The translations under genes and the position numbers were made by a program. Positions 8,056-17,108 of a DNA stretch of 64,000 bases are shown in pieces; position 1 is the stretch's first letter, and each line of letters starts with the position of its first letter. Under the pieces are notes generated by a model. That model was given only the letters and a program-made list of their open reading frames with translations, did no database searches and had not been told where the DNA came from. The stretch comes from VRUE01 sp963714155 (lineage in GTDB: Bacteria; Actinomycetota; Thermoleophilia; Solirubrobacterales; 70-9), in contig OY970236.1 of assembly GCA_963714155.1 (NCBI GenBank), positions 2,108,001-2,172,000 on the forward strand, in the 5' to 3' direction.

Positions 8056-9222
8056 CTAGGCCACTCGCCGCAGCTCGCCGCGCTGAGTGCCAGCCGCCGC
8101 GAGGGCGAGGCGGCCGGCCTCGGCGCCGCTTGCCCAGGAGACCTCGGAGAGCAGGCCGGGAGCGGCGACCATGTCGCCGGCGAGGAAGACCCCGTCACCG
8201 CGCTCGACGGCGGGACGGTTGCGCCAGCCCTTGCCGGGGTGATCGAGCGGGCCGGTACGGCCGTCCATCACTTGGCGACGGCGCCAGCGCTCGCGCTCGC
8301 CCAAGCCCGGGAAGGCCGCCTCGAGCAGGCGTTCGAGCCGCAGCGCCGTCTGCTCGGTGCCCTCGCCCGGGCGCACCGGCATCTGCGCCTGCACCAGCTC
8401 CTCGCCCGCCGGTGCCAGCGAGGGGTCGGCGGCGCTGAAGCGCTCGACCCAGCCGGACTCGTCGAGGTCGGAGACGATGAAGGGGTCGCCGCGACGGTGC
8501 TCGAGGCCGAGGTCGATGCAGACCGTGTTGCCGCCCGGCCAGCTCAGCGAGTCATCGCCGAGCAGCTCCCCCGCCCGGCCCAGCTCGGTGGCGACGATCA
8601 CGGGTGAGTCGGGGAGCGAGTCGACGGCGTGCCCGGTCTCGATCTCGACCCCGAGCCGGCGGGCGCGAGCCGCCAGCGAATCGATCAGCGAGCTCCAGCC
8701 GCCGTGCAGGTAGCGCGCCGTCGGCGGTGGGCTGAGCAGGACGCGCACCGAGTGCTCCCAGACGAAGGCCGCCGAGAGCTCGCCCGGGTCGTGGTGAAAG
8801 GTGTAAACCCCGGCGGCGGCGGAGAGCATTGCCGCGGTGCGCTCGTCGGAATGACTGGTGACCCAGCTGCGGAAATCCTGGTCGACCGGGGCTTCGCGAC
8901 CGCGCAAACGCAGCACCGCCGGGATCGTCCCCAGCGGCGGGGTGCGGCGAATCTCGCCCTGCCAGCGGAAGCGGATGCCGGCCAGCGGCGGCCCGGAGTA
9001 GTGGGGCAGCAGCTCGCGCTCGGCCAGCCAGGCCCAGAAATCGCCGTCCTTGTAGATGACGTGGGGGCCGAGGTTCGCTTTGTAGGGGCCGGCCATGCTG
9101 CGACCGCGGCCACCGAGCTCCTCGTGGGCCTCGAACAGCCGCACCGAAGCGCCGCCTTCGGCCACCGTGATTGCGGCGGTCAACCCCGCCAGGCCCCCGC
9201 CAACGATCTTGATCTCGTTCAT
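8056..9222 (-). CDS. FAD-dependent oxidoreductase (amine-oxidase/phytoene-desaturase-like)
   Basis: A 388-residue flavoprotein. The N-terminal Rossmann motif is VGGGLAGLTAAITVAEGG followed by FEAHEELGGRGRS, as in the amine oxidase/desaturase superfamily. A C-terminal GDGVFLAGDMVAAPGLLSEVS segment provides the second FAD contact. The start is ATG 9222. It is divergent from a MocR-type regulator across a 44-bp gap containing an 8-bp inverted repeat, so regulation by that protein is plausible. The substrate is not identifiable. Confidence 0.75.
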   Translation of the reverse strand: MNEIKIVGGGLAGLTAAITVAEGGASVRLFEAHEELGGRGRSMAGPYKANLGPHVIYKDGDFWAWLAERELLPHYSGPPLAGIRFRWQGEIRRTPPLGTIPAVLRLRGREAPVDQDFRSWVTSHSDERTAAMLSAAAGVYTFHHDPGELSAAFVWEHSVRVLLSPPPTARYLHGGWSSLIDSLAARARRLGVEIETGHAVDSLPDSPVIVATELGRAGELLGDDSLSWPGGNTVCIDLGLEHRRGDPFIVSDLDESGWVERFSAADPSLAPAGEELVQAQMPVRPGEGTEQTALRLERLLEAAFPGLGERERWRRRQVMDGRTGPLDHPGKGWRNRPAVERGDGVFLAGDMVAAPGLLSEVSWASGAEAGRLALAAAGTQRGELRRVA

Positions 9223-9241
9223 GGCTTGATCGTACGGAGTG

Positions 9242-9265
9242 ACTGGCACGCTATACAGTGCCAGT
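9242..9265. promoter_or_regulatory. candidate operator between the FAD oxidoreductase and MocR genes
   Basis: The perfect inverted repeat ACTGGCAC / GTGCCAGT is separated by 8 nt containing CTATACA, which could be a -10 element for a leaderless MocR transcript starting at ATG 9267. A further ACCAGT occurs just inside the regulator gene. Autoregulation and control of the divergent gene are inferred. Confidence 0.5.
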
Positions 9266-9266
9266 A

Positions 9267-10674
9267 ATGGTGCGTGTAAGTGGACCAGTTGGCCCAGGCC
9301 TCCTGGTCGAGTTGGACCGCGAAGGGGACGCGCCGCTGCACGAGCAGATCGAGCGCTCGATTCGCGAGGACGTGCGCGCTGGACGCCTTGCCGCCGGCGC
9401 GCGGCTGCCGTCAAGCCGCACCCTCGCCGCCGAGCTCGGGGTCTCGCGTGGAGTGATCAGCGAGGCCTATGGCCAGCTCGCGGCCGAGGGCTACCTCCTG
9501 GCCAGTCAGGGAGCCCCGGTGCGGGTCGCGCACACCGTGCGGGCAGCCGTGCCGCGCGCGCCCTCCCCCTCGCTGCTGCCCAGCTTCACCCACCGCCTCG
9601 ATCCCGGGTTGCCGGACCTGGCCGGCTTCCCCCGCGATCGCTGGCTGCGCTCGCTGCGGGCCGCCTGGCGCGAGGCGCCGATCGACGCTGTCGACTACCC
9701 CGACCCGCGCGGGGTGCCGGCGCTGCGCGAGACCCTCGCCGAGTACCTGGGCCGGGTCCGCGGCGCCGCCGCCGACCCCGAGCAGCTGCTCGTCTGCACC
9801 GGCTTCAGCCAGGGCCTCTCGCTGATCGCCCGCTGGCTGCGCAGCCGCGGCGTCACCAGCGTCGCGCTCGAGGACCCCGGCTGGCACAGCCACCGCCTGA
9901 TCGTCGAGCAGGCCGGGCTGACGGTAGAGCCGATCCCGGTCGACGGCGAGGGCCTGCGGGTCGACCTGCTCGAGCGCAGCGAGGCGGCGGCGGTCATCGT
10001 CACCCCCGCCCACCAGTTCCCCACCGGCGCGGTGCTGAGCAGTGAGCGGCGAGCGGCGCTGGTCGAGTGGGCGGAGCGCGGCGAGCGACTGATCGTCGAG
10101 GACGACTTCGACGCCGAGCTGCGCTACGACCGCACCCGGGTCGGGGCGCTGCAGGGGCTGGCGCCCGAGCGCGTCGCCTACATCGGCTCGGCGAGCAAGC
10201 GGCTGGTGCCGGGGATGCGGCTGGGCTGGATGCTGACCCCCTCGTGGCTGGGCTGGCCGCTGATCTCGGTCAAGGCGATCGAGGACCGTGGCTCGGAGGC
10301 GATCGGCCAGCTCGCCCTGCACGACTTCATCGCCCGCGGCGAGCTCGACCGCCACCTGCGGCGGATGCGGCTGCGCTACCAGCGCCGGCGCGAGGCGCTG
10401 TTGGAGTCGCTGGCGCTGCACCTACCCGCGGCCCGCATCGAGCGAGGGCGCGGCGGGCCTCTTCGAGCTGGCGATCCTCCCCGAGGAGATCGACGAGTCT
10501 GCCCTGGTCAGCGCCGCCGCCTGCCGCGGCGTCGGCGTCGAGGGCCTGGCGCTGCACCGCTTCAGGCCGGGTGGCGCACCCGGTCTGGTCCTCGGCTTCG
10601 CCGGCCTGCCCGAGCCGGCGATCGAGCAGAGCGCGCGGCTGCTCGGTGAGGCGCTGGCGGAGATTGGGAGCTAG
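9267..10674 (+). pseudogene. MocR/PdxR-type GntR regulator with aminotransferase domain, frameshifted
   Basis: An N-terminal GntR winged helix (DAPLHEQIERSIREDVRAG, LPSSRTLAAELGVSRG) is fused to a type I aminotransferase-like domain. That domain has the PLP-binding Lys in YIGSASKRLVPGMRLGW and the VEDDFDAELRY motif. Near 10443 the frame breaks: the remaining ~75 residues (GAAGLFELAILPEEID to EALAEIGS) continue in the next frame, so one extra base must be removed to restore a full-length protein of about 468 residues. No other damage is visible, so a sequencing error or a very recent mutation are both possible. ATG 9267 was chosen; GTG 9258 is an alternative that overlaps the operator. Confidence 0.75.
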
Positions 10675-10676
10675 AC

Positions 10677-12098
10677 CTAAGCGGCGGAGGCGGCGGGCGC
10701 CCGCCGCTCAGTCCAGGGGCGCGCCGCTTCCAGCTGAGCACCGAGGCGGATCAGCCTCGCCTCTTCGAAGGGACCGCCGGTGAGCATCACGCCGACCGGG
10801 ATGCCGTCGTCGTTCCAGTGCAGCGGCAGCGAGATGCCCGGCAGGCCGGTGATGTTGCCGAAGGCGCTGAAGCAGACCGAGCGGACCGTGTCGAAGACCG
10901 GCTGCTCGGGCGCCGCGTGCTGTTCGGTCAGGATCTGCCCGGTCGGTGGCGGCAGGATCGCCGAGGTCGGCGTCAGCAGCAGGTCGAAGTCCCTGCCCCA
11001 GCGGGCGACTTCGCGGCGCGAGAGGCGCTCCAGCTTCTGCACCGCGACGACGTACTCGTAGGCGCTGACCTTCTCGCTGGCCGCCTCGTAGGCCTGGCGG
11101 TTGTGCGGCTCGACCTTGGACCAGTCGACGCCGTCGTAGTCGGCGACGCCGCCGATCGTCATCGTCACGAAGGACGGGGTCAGCTCCTCGGAGATCGTCG
11201 CCACCTCGACCTCGACCACCTCGTGGCCGAGCTCCTCGAGCAGCGCCGCTGCCTCGCGGGCGGCCTGGACGCAGTCCGGATCGGTGGGGACGCCGAGCGG
11301 CGCCTCGGCCATCAGGCCGATCCGCAGGGTCTCGACCGGCGCGCCGGCCTCCTCGGCAAAGGGGCGCTGCGGCGCCGGCGCGGTGTACCAGGCGAGCGGA
11401 TCGGGCTCGGAGGTCACGTCCAGCGAGGCGGCCGCGTCGGCCACCGTGCGCGTGATCGTGCCCTCGACCACCGCGCCCATCCAAGTCTGGGCTCGGCGCG
11501 GGATCCGCCCGCGGCTGCTCTTCAGGCCGACCAACCCGCAGTAGGCGGCGGGGATCCGGATCGAGCCGCCGCCGTCGTTGGCGTGGGCGATCGGGAACAT
11601 CTCGCCGGCGACCGCCGCCGAGGCACCGCCCGAGGAGCCACCGGAGGCGCGGCTCGTGTCCCAGGGGTTGAGCGTGTTGCCGTAGCGCGAGTTCTCGGCC
11701 ACGGTGAGCGGGCCGAACTCGGGCGTGTTGGTGCGGGAGCAGGGGACGAAGCCGGCGCGCTGCAGAGCCGCGACCACGAGCTCGCTCTCCTCGCTGGGCT
11801 CGTCGGAGGCGCCGTTGGATCCATAGGTCACCGGCCAACCGGCCACCGCGGTCAGGTCCTTGATCGGAATCGGCACGCCGAGGAAGGGCGCCTCCTCCCC
11901 GCTCGCAATTCGCGTATCGGCGTCGCGGGCGGCGGCCCGCGCCGACTCGTCGTCGCGCCAGACCACCGCGTTCAGCTCGGGGTTGCGCGCATCGACCGCG
12001 GCGAGGCAAGCATCGAGCAGCTCAACTGACGAGAGCTCGCGCGCCCGCAGCGCGGCGGCCAGCTCGACTGCGGACGAAGACGGTCCGAGGCTCCCCAT
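10677..12098 (-). CDS. amidase signature-family enzyme
   Basis: A 473-residue amidase of the Ser-cisSer-Lys class. The catalytic residues are Lys80 (PIPIKDLT), Ser155 in GGSSGG, and the nucleophile Ser179 in DGGGSIRIPAAYCG, with the family's 24-residue Ser-Ser spacing. The length is typical. It should hydrolyse a carboxamide; it is not obviously GatA, since gatB and gatC are absent nearby. The C-terminal end is Ala-rich and encodes an 18-bp perfect palindrome (10690-10707) next to the convergent MocR gene. Confidence 0.85.
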   Translation of the reverse strand: MGSLGPSSSAVELAAALRARELSSVELLDACLAAVDARNPELNAVVWRDDESARAAARDADTRIASGEEAPFLGVPIPIKDLTAVAGWPVTYGSNGASDEPSEESELVVAALQRAGFVPCSRTNTPEFGPLTVAENSRYGNTLNPWDTSRASGGSSGGASAAVAGEMFPIAHANDGGGSIRIPAAYCGLVGLKSSRGRIPRRAQTWMGAVVEGTITRTVADAAASLDVTSEPDPLAWYTAPAPQRPFAEEAGAPVETLRIGLMAEAPLGVPTDPDCVQAAREAAALLEELGHEVVEVEVATISEELTPSFVTMTIGGVADYDGVDWSKVEPHNRQAYEAASEKVSAYEYVVAVQKLERLSRREVARWGRDFDLLLTPTSAILPPPTGQILTEQHAAPEQPVFDTVRSVCFSAFGNITGLPGISLPLHWNDDGIPVGVMLTGGPFEEARLIRLGAQLEAARPWTERRAPAASAA

Positions 12099-12116
12099 GG
12101 CGGAGATCGTAATCCC

Positions 12117-12524
12117 CTACGCGCTCTCGGCGCTCGCCTCGAGCGACTGCTTGACGGTCTCGATCCCCCGCTCCATCAGCTCGCCCGTGATCTCGGCCAT
12201 CTCGTTCGGCAGCACGTCGGCGATCCAGACGAAGCGGGCAGTGCCGTCCTCGTTGGCGAAGACCTGGGCGGCGCCGTTGTGATGGGCGTAGGGCCCGTCG
12301 ACGATCGACCAGACCAGCCGGCGCTCGTCCTCATCGCTAGCGATCAGCCGCTCGCGGGCGACGGCGCCGTTGAAGAAGGTGACGAGGCGATCCTCGCCGT
12401 CGAGCTCGGTCGCCACGACGAAGCCGGGGACGAGGCGCTCGTGGGGCGCGCCCCAGTCGGCCAAAACCGCCCAAGCCTCCTCGGGACTTACCTCGATCGT
12501 GCGTTCCTTGCGAATCGATGCCAC
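12117..12524 (-). CDS. SRPBCC-family protein
   Basis: A 135-residue START-like (SRPBCC) fold protein of the polyketide cyclase/dehydrase type. It opens with IRKERTIEVSPEEAWAVLADWG. The central strands (LVTFFNGAVARERLIASDEDERRLVWSI is the core, read in parts) lead to a C-terminal helix with ELMERGIETVKQSLE. Such proteins bind small hydrophobic ligands in a cavity; the ligand is unknown. It lies 18 nt upstream of the amidase gene on the same strand and may be co-transcribed. Confidence 0.7.
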   Translation of the reverse strand: MASIRKERTIEVSPEEAWAVLADWGAPHERLVPGFVVATELDGEDRLVTFFNGAVARERLIASDEDERRLVWSIVDGPYAHHNGAAQVFANEDGTARFVWIADVLPNEMAEITGELMERGIETVKQSLEASAESA

Positions 12525-12599
12525 TTGCGTCTCCTTGTCTTGGCTCGGTCAGTCCGCGCTGGCTGACATCACGGCATCCAGCCTAAACTCGGCCTGCCA

Positions 12600-12629
12600 A
12601 TGACCACCGCGTCAATGACCACCGCGTCG
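12600..12629. repeat. 15-bp tandem duplication at a start codon
   Basis: ATGACCACCGCGTCA is followed directly by ATGACCACCGCGTCG, duplicating start codon and first five codons (MTTAS MTTAS). Either ATG could initiate translation. Confidence 0.85.
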
Positions 12630-13496
12630 ATCCTCTCCACCTTCTGGGGCAACCTCGAAGAGAACCACGAGCAAGGGGTCTTCCTCGTCCTCGTCGGCTT
12701 CATCGGCTCCTTCGCCTTCATCCGCATGAGCACGCGGATCATCCGCAGCGAACGCGTCTCCTGGTGGCCTGGCAGCGTCGAAAGCGAGAGCGGCGTTCAT
12801 GTGCATCACCTGGTCTTCGGGATCGTCACGATGATGATCGCCGGGACCCTCGCCTTCGCCGCCGACGGCCGCACTCCATTCACCGAGATCTGCGCCCTGG
12901 CCTTCGGCATCGGCGTCGGGCTGACGATCGACGAGTTCGCCCTCTGGGTCCACCTCGAGGACGTCTACTGGGCGAAGGAGGGCCGCAGCTCGATCGACGC
13001 GACGGTGATCGCGGCGGCGGCGATGCTGCTGGTCGTCCTCGGTGCCAACCCGCTGACGATCGACTCCGGCTCCCCCGGGGTGGTGATCACGAGCATCCTC
13101 GCCACCCTCTTCGTCTTCGTCATGGTCGCCTTCTGCTTCCTCAAGGGACGGGTCCTGCACGGCGTCGTCGGCTTCTTCGTCTTCCCGGTCGCGATCTACG
13201 GCGCCAGCCGCATCGGTAAGCCGAGTTCGAGCTGGGCGCGGCGGCGCTACGGCGAGCGTCGGCCCGCGAAGCAGGCCAAGGCTGAAGATCGCTTCCGGCC
13301 CGACCGCCGCACCGAGCGCTTCAAGGAAGCCTTCCGCGACATCGTCGGCGGCAAGCCGAGCGAGGGTCTCTCCGCGGTCGGCGACGAGGCCGTCGCCGCC
13401 ACCCGCGAGGCCGGGATCGAAATGCGCGAAGGGGCGGAACGGCTGGCCCACGCCGCCGACCCGACCCGCCGGCGCGAGGACGACAAAGGCGACTAG
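12600..13496 (+). CDS. hypothetical integral membrane protein
   Basis: A 298-residue (or 293 from the second ATG) membrane protein. Five or so hydrophobic helices span roughly residues 25-205, with GVHVHHLVFGIVTMMIAGT and LTIDEFALWVHLEDVYW as its most distinctive parts. The His pair and acidic residues at the membrane could bind metal, but this is a guess. The last ~90 residues are soluble, highly charged and Arg-rich. No family function is recognised. Starts at 12600 and 12615 are both possible because of the 15-bp duplication. Confidence 0.65.
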   Translation: MTTASMTTASILSTFWGNLEENHEQGVFLVLVGFIGSFAFIRMSTRIIRSERVSWWPGSVESESGVHVHHLVFGIVTMMIAGTLAFAADGRTPFTEICALAFGIGVGLTIDEFALWVHLEDVYWAKEGRSSIDATVIAAAAMLLVVLGANPLTIDSGSPGVVITSILATLFVFVMVAFCFLKGRVLHGVVGFFVFPVAIYGASRIGKPSSSWARRRYGERRPAKQAKAEDRFRPDRRTERFKEAFRDIVGGKPSEGLSAVGDEAVAATREAGIEMREGAERLAHAADPTRRREDDKGD

Positions 13497-14005
13497 GCCG
13501 AGGCGTTAGCCTTGAGCTGGACGATCGGGATCGTCCGGTTCGCCTGCGCCGCTTCGCCGCGGTAGACGGCGTAGGGCGCGAAGACGCGGTCGGCGAGAGC
13601 CCAGAGCCGCTCGCGCTCAGCCGCGTCGCTGACCACCGTCGCCCGCATCGGAGTGCCTCCGAAAGTGACATCCGGATTGGCGACGAGATTGTGGAACCAG
13701 GCCGGGTGGTTGGGCAGGCCGAGTTTCGAGGCGACGATCGTGACCCGCTCGCCGTCGTGGAAGTAGATGACGACGTTGCGCCGCAGCTGCCCGCTCCTGG
13801 CGCCGCGGGTTTCCAGCAGCGCGGTCGGGATCATGAGGTTGAATCCCAGCCGGCCGCGGGTCGCGCGCATCAAGAGGGGATCGAGCTTCCAGACGACGTG
13901 GATCGAGAGGAAGCGCCCCAGGCGCGTGGTCGCGAACGCCGCGTATGTGCGGCTGAACCAGCCGGGAAGCCGGTCAGGGTCGACGTGCTTGAGCTGAGCG
14001 GACAC
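13493..14005 (-). CDS. Ddn-like (deazaflavin-dependent) oxidoreductase
   Basis: A 170-residue member of the nitroreductase-family deazaflavin-dependent oxidoreductases. Typical sequence runs ALLETRGARSGQLRRNVVIYF, GERVTIVASKLGLPNHPAWFHNL and ANPDVTFGG. These split-barrel proteins use F420H2 or bind lipids; the F420 genes at 37-44 kb would supply the cofactor. GTG 14005 overlaps the glycosyltransferase gene by 32 nt. ATG 14056 is an alternative with a longer unconserved start. It is the third gene of a TetR-glycosyltransferase operon. Confidence 0.75.
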   Translation of the reverse strand: MSAQLKHVDPDRLPGWFSRTYAAFATTRLGRFLSIHVVWKLDPLLMRATRGRLGFNLMIPTALLETRGARSGQLRRNVVIYFHDGERVTIVASKLGLPNHPAWFHNLVANPDVTFGGTPMRATVVSDAAERERLWALADRVFAPYAVYRGEAAQANRTIPIVQLKANASA

Positions 14006-15242
14006 CTGGATCTCCGCCCGTGACGGTAGTCGAGCTGAGCAAAGACTCGATTGCATCCGCGGCGGCAGAGCTGCCCCCGGTAGCTTCGTAGCCTGCCTTA
14101 ACCCGAGCCGCACCCGGAGCACAGGCGCGGGCGGCCTCCGCGGCCACGGCAAGGCGCGCCGGCGAGAGCCGTCGCCGCGACAGCTTCGTTCCCGCGCCCG
14201 CCTCGAGCACGTGCGCGGCGACATCGAGCTGATCGCGCGCCCAGGGAACCAGGCAAACCGGAACGCCGTGCGAGAGGGCCTTCTGGGTGATTCCCATCCC
14301 GCCGTGACAGACGACGACCGAGGCTCGCTCGAGCAGCGGACGGTGCGGCAGGAAGCGCTCGACGACCGCGCCCTCACCGGCAGGCAGCGTCGCGGGGTCG
14401 ACGCCGGCGGTAGTCGCGACGATGCGCCAGCGCTCACGCATGCCCTCGAGGGCGGCGGCCGCGATCGCCCCATCGTCCTGGAACTCCGAGGAGCAGGTCA
14501 CCAGTGCCAGCGGTCGCTCGTCCTCGGGGATCGAGACCGGGAGGCGCGCCGGCGGGTCCCAGCTCCCCGCCCCGACCATGAGCACGCCCGGCGGCATCGG
14601 CCGGGAATACTCGAAGGGCCGCGCGGTGAAATAGAGCGTCAACTCGGCCCGGTGCCGTGCCTCCGCAATCGAGTCGCAGGGCGGCAGTCCCGCCGCAAGC
14701 CGGCCCGCGTTGACGGTGGGCAACCGCGCCTTGACGTCGAATCGCGCCCCGAGGCGGGCAAGGGTCGCGTCGCGGAGGCGGCCGGGCAAGCCCGACTTCG
14801 GCCGCAGCCCAAACCCGAACGGAGGAATGCCGGGCGCTGGGTCTTCGAGCAGGAAAGGCCTTGACTCAGTCCATCGCAACCGCAGCCGCTCGGCCCCGGC
14901 CTTGGCCCCATAGGTCGTCGTATCGATCAGCGCGACGTCGGGAGAGACGGCGGCTACGGCGGCCTCGAAATCGCCCACCTCCTCCGCCGCGCGTTGCGCC
15001 CAGACCGCGAACGCCCTTTCTCCGGCGGCAACCTGGGACTTCGCACCGTGGTCATCCATCTCAATCGCCTCGATCCGGGGGTCGATCGGCTCGCACTTCA
15101 GTCCGGCCTCGCGCACCCCCTCGACCTCGGCGGCGAGGGTTCGGACGTGAACGTCGGCGCCGCGCTTGCTCAGCTCGAGCAACGGCCCCATCATCGGATT
15201 GAGGTGGCCGCGCGCGGGCGAGGTGTAAGCCAGCACCTTCAC
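13974..15242 (-). CDS. GT1-family glycosyltransferase
   Basis: A 422-residue GT-B-fold UDP-glycosyltransferase of the MGT/macrolide type. The N-terminus is MKVLAYTSPARGHLNPMMGPLLEL. The donor-site signature is FLPHRPLLERASVVVCHGG followed by MGITQKALSHGVPVCLVPWARDQ. It should transfer a sugar to a small hydrophobic acceptor such as a lipid, drug or pigment. It overlaps the TetR gene by 4 nt, so it is probably the regulated target, and a Ddn-like reductase follows. Detoxification or secondary-metabolite tailoring is inferred. Confidence 0.82.
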   Translation of the reverse strand: MKVLAYTSPARGHLNPMMGPLLELSKRGADVHVRTLAAEVEGVREAGLKCEPIDPRIEAIEMDDHGAKSQVAAGERAFAVWAQRAAEEVGDFEAAVAAVSPDVALIDTTTYGAKAGAERLRLRWTESRPFLLEDPAPGIPPFGFGLRPKSGLPGRLRDATLARLGARFDVKARLPTVNAGRLAAGLPPCDSIAEARHRAELTLYFTARPFEYSRPMPPGVLMVGAGSWDPPARLPVSIPEDERPLALVTCSSEFQDDGAIAAAALEGMRERWRIVATTAGVDPATLPAGEGAVVERFLPHRPLLERASVVVCHGGMGITQKALSHGVPVCLVPWARDQLDVAAHVLEAGAGTKLSRRRLSPARLAVAAEAARACAPGAARVKAGYEATGGSSAAADAIESLLSSTTVTGGDPGVRSAQARRP

Positions 15243-15826
15243 GGCGTCCCCTTCCGAACGTGGTCGACCAGGTCCAGCATCGCCGCCTCGGTGGCCTTCT
15301 TACCGAGGCGGCCACGGCGGCGGAGCAGCTGCCAGACGTAGACGTCGGTGATGCCGGCGAGGACCGCCTTGCGCTGACGCCGGACCCCGCCGCCCAGTGG
15401 CTCGAGGTCCTCGGCGAAGACCGCGTCGACCCATTCAGCGTGAAGCCTCTGCCCGCTCTCGACCACACGGCGGACCAGTGGGTAGCTCTCGGCCGCACCG
15501 AGCCAGCGGATCACTTCGTCACCGGTCTCCTCGTAGTGAGCAACCAGCCTGCGGATTGCCGCCGGGACACCTCCATCGCCCACCTCGCGCGACCGAACCA
15601 CGGCGGCCTCCGCGTCGGCGATCGCCGCCGTGAACAGCCCCTCGCGAGAGCCGAAGTGGCGCAGGATCGAGCGACTGCTGCAGGCCGCCCGCTCGGCGAT
15701 TCGCTCGAGCGGAAGCTCGCTCAAATTCTCTTCCCGGAAAAGGGACTGTGTCGCGTCCAAGATCGCCCGCCGCCGGCGCTCGGTCGCCTTGGCACGATTG
15801 GTTTGCGTATAAGTGCGGGTTGTCAT
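15239..15826 (-). CDS. TetR-family regulator
   Basis: A 195-residue TetR repressor. The N-terminal HTH reads RRRRAILDATQSLF, LERIAERAACSSRSILRHFG; the C-terminal helices form a ligand pocket of unknown specificity. The ATG lies inside a 10-bp perfect inverted repeat, which suggests leaderless transcription and tight autoregulation. It shares 4 nt with the glycosyltransferase gene downstream and is divergent from an ABC binding-protein gene. Confidence 0.85.
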   Translation of the reverse strand: MTTRTYTQTNRAKATERRRRAILDATQSLFREENLSELPLERIAERAACSSRSILRHFGSREGLFTAAIADAEAAVVRSREVGDGGVPAAIRRLVAHYEETGDEVIRWLGAAESYPLVRRVVESGQRLHAEWVDAVFAEDLEPLGGGVRRQRKAVLAGITDVYVWQLLRRRGRLGKKATEAAMLDLVDHVRKGTP

Positions 15827-15853
15827 TTCGTGTCACGGTAGCAGACACGAAAT
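15825..15853. promoter_or_regulatory. TetR operator: 10-bp perfect inverted repeat
   Basis: ATTTCGTGTC and GACACGAAAT are perfect complements separated by 9 nt, and the left arm contains the TetR start codon. The size and symmetry fit a TetR dimer site. Because it lies between divergent genes it may also control the substrate-binding protein at 15941. Confidence 0.65.
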
Positions 15854-15940
15854 TAACCACGCAGGTGGGGCCAAGCCAGCCGGGGGGCCGGCTAGGGTCG
15901 CTCCCCACCTTCTTCCCGCTCTCGAGAGGAGCTGCCAGTC

Positions 15941-17107
15941 GTGCAGAACAGGATCCGGTTTGCCATCACGTTCGTCTTTGCCGGTCTCGCCTTGATTGCG
16001 GCGGGCTGCGGCAGCTCCAATTCCGACGACGGGGATTCCGACAGCTTCCGGGTCGGCCTCGAGGCGCCGCTCTCGGGCGAACAGGCGACCCTCGGCAAGG
16101 GGATGCTGAAGGGCGCCGAACTGGCGGCGACCGAGCTCAACGAAGCGGACGGGATCATGGGCAAGCAGGTCGAGGTCGTGCCGATCGACGATGCCGCCGA
16201 CCCGGCAACGGGAGTGAAGGCAGCGAAAGCCGCGATCGCCGATGGGCTCGACGGCATTGTCGGCCCCTACAACTCGGGCGTCGGCATCGAAACTCTGCCG
16301 CTCTACATCAAGGCCGGCCTGGTGCCGGTCAGGCTGACCTCCGACAACTCGACCAACGGCCTCGGCTTCACCCTGCAGCCGATGACCTACCAAATCGCCC
16401 CGGTCGCCTCGGAAGCGCTGACCGACTGGCTCGGTGCCAAAAAGGTGGCGATCGCCTACGACCCGACCCAGAACTACACGGTCTCGGTCTCGAAGGCGCT
16501 GAAGGAATCGCTGGAGAAAGAGGGCGTCACGGTGAGCGCCTTCGAGAAGGTGCAGCCCGGCAAGAAGAGCTACACCGACGTCGTCGACAGGCTCGCGGCG
16601 ACGAAGCCGGACGTGATCTACGCCGCCGTCTACTTCCCCGAGGGCGGCCTGATCGCCAAGGAGATGCAGGAAGCGAAAGTAGAGTCGCAGTGCATCGCCG
16701 ACTACGCCTCATACGACACCGGCTTCGTCGAAACGGCCGGCGTCGCGGCCGCCCGCGCCTGTCCGGTGGTCGGGGTTCCGGCACCTGAAGACTTCTCCGG
16801 CGCCGACGCCAAGGTGACCGCATACCACGATGAATTCGACCAAGACCCCGGTACCTGGAGTCCCTACACCTACGACTCGCTGAACTTCCTCGCCGACGGT
16901 GTCGAGAAAGCCGGCGGCACCGCACCCAAGAAACTCACCAACGCTCTCGACACCGTCAGCGGTTGGAAGGGGTGGACCGGCTCAGTCACGATCGACCCTC
17001 AAAACGGCAACCGCCAGCCCGCCACCGTGGTGATAGTCGACACCGACGCGAAGGGTCAGCTGCACGTCGACAAGGACTGGGCGAAAGCGGTGGACGCGCC
17101 GTACTGA
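15941..17107 (+). CDS. ABC transporter substrate-binding lipoprotein (branched-chain amino acid type)
   Basis: A 388-residue type I periplasmic-binding protein. A signal peptide ends in the lipobox LIAAGC, so it is a surface lipoprotein. The body carries LivJ-like features: GLEAPLSGEQATLGKGMLKG, VVPIDDAADPATGVKAAKA, GIVGPYNSGVG and DVIYAAVYFPEGG. The start is GTG with GAGAGGAG upstream. No permease or ATPase genes are adjacent, so it is an orphan binding protein or a ligand sensor. The TetR operator upstream may regulate it. Confidence 0.8.
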   Translation: MQNRIRFAITFVFAGLALIAAGCGSSNSDDGDSDSFRVGLEAPLSGEQATLGKGMLKGAELAATELNEADGIMGKQVEVVPIDDAADPATGVKAAKAAIADGLDGIVGPYNSGVGIETLPLYIKAGLVPVRLTSDNSTNGLGFTLQPMTYQIAPVASEALTDWLGAKKVAIAYDPTQNYTVSVSKALKESLEKEGVTVSAFEKVQPGKKSYTDVVDRLAATKPDVIYAAVYFPEGGLIAKEMQEAKVESQCIADYASYDTGFVETAGVAAARACPVVGVPAPEDFSGADAKVTAYHDEFDQDPGTWSPYTYDSLNFLADGVEKAGGTAPKKLTNALDTVSGWKGWTGSVTIDPQNGNRQPATVVIVDTDAKGQLHVDKDWAKAVDAPY

Positions 17108-17108
17108 G

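Noticed and set aside
10690..10707. 18-bp perfect palindrome near the amidase stop as a member of the insertion family
   Set aside because: It has no loop, encodes ordinary Ala/Arg-rich tail codons and shares no arm sequence with the other elements.
10818..12029. Long plus-strand frame across the amidase gene
   Set aside because: Antisense shadow caused by GC-rich codon bias; the amidase has a full catalytic triad on the other strand.
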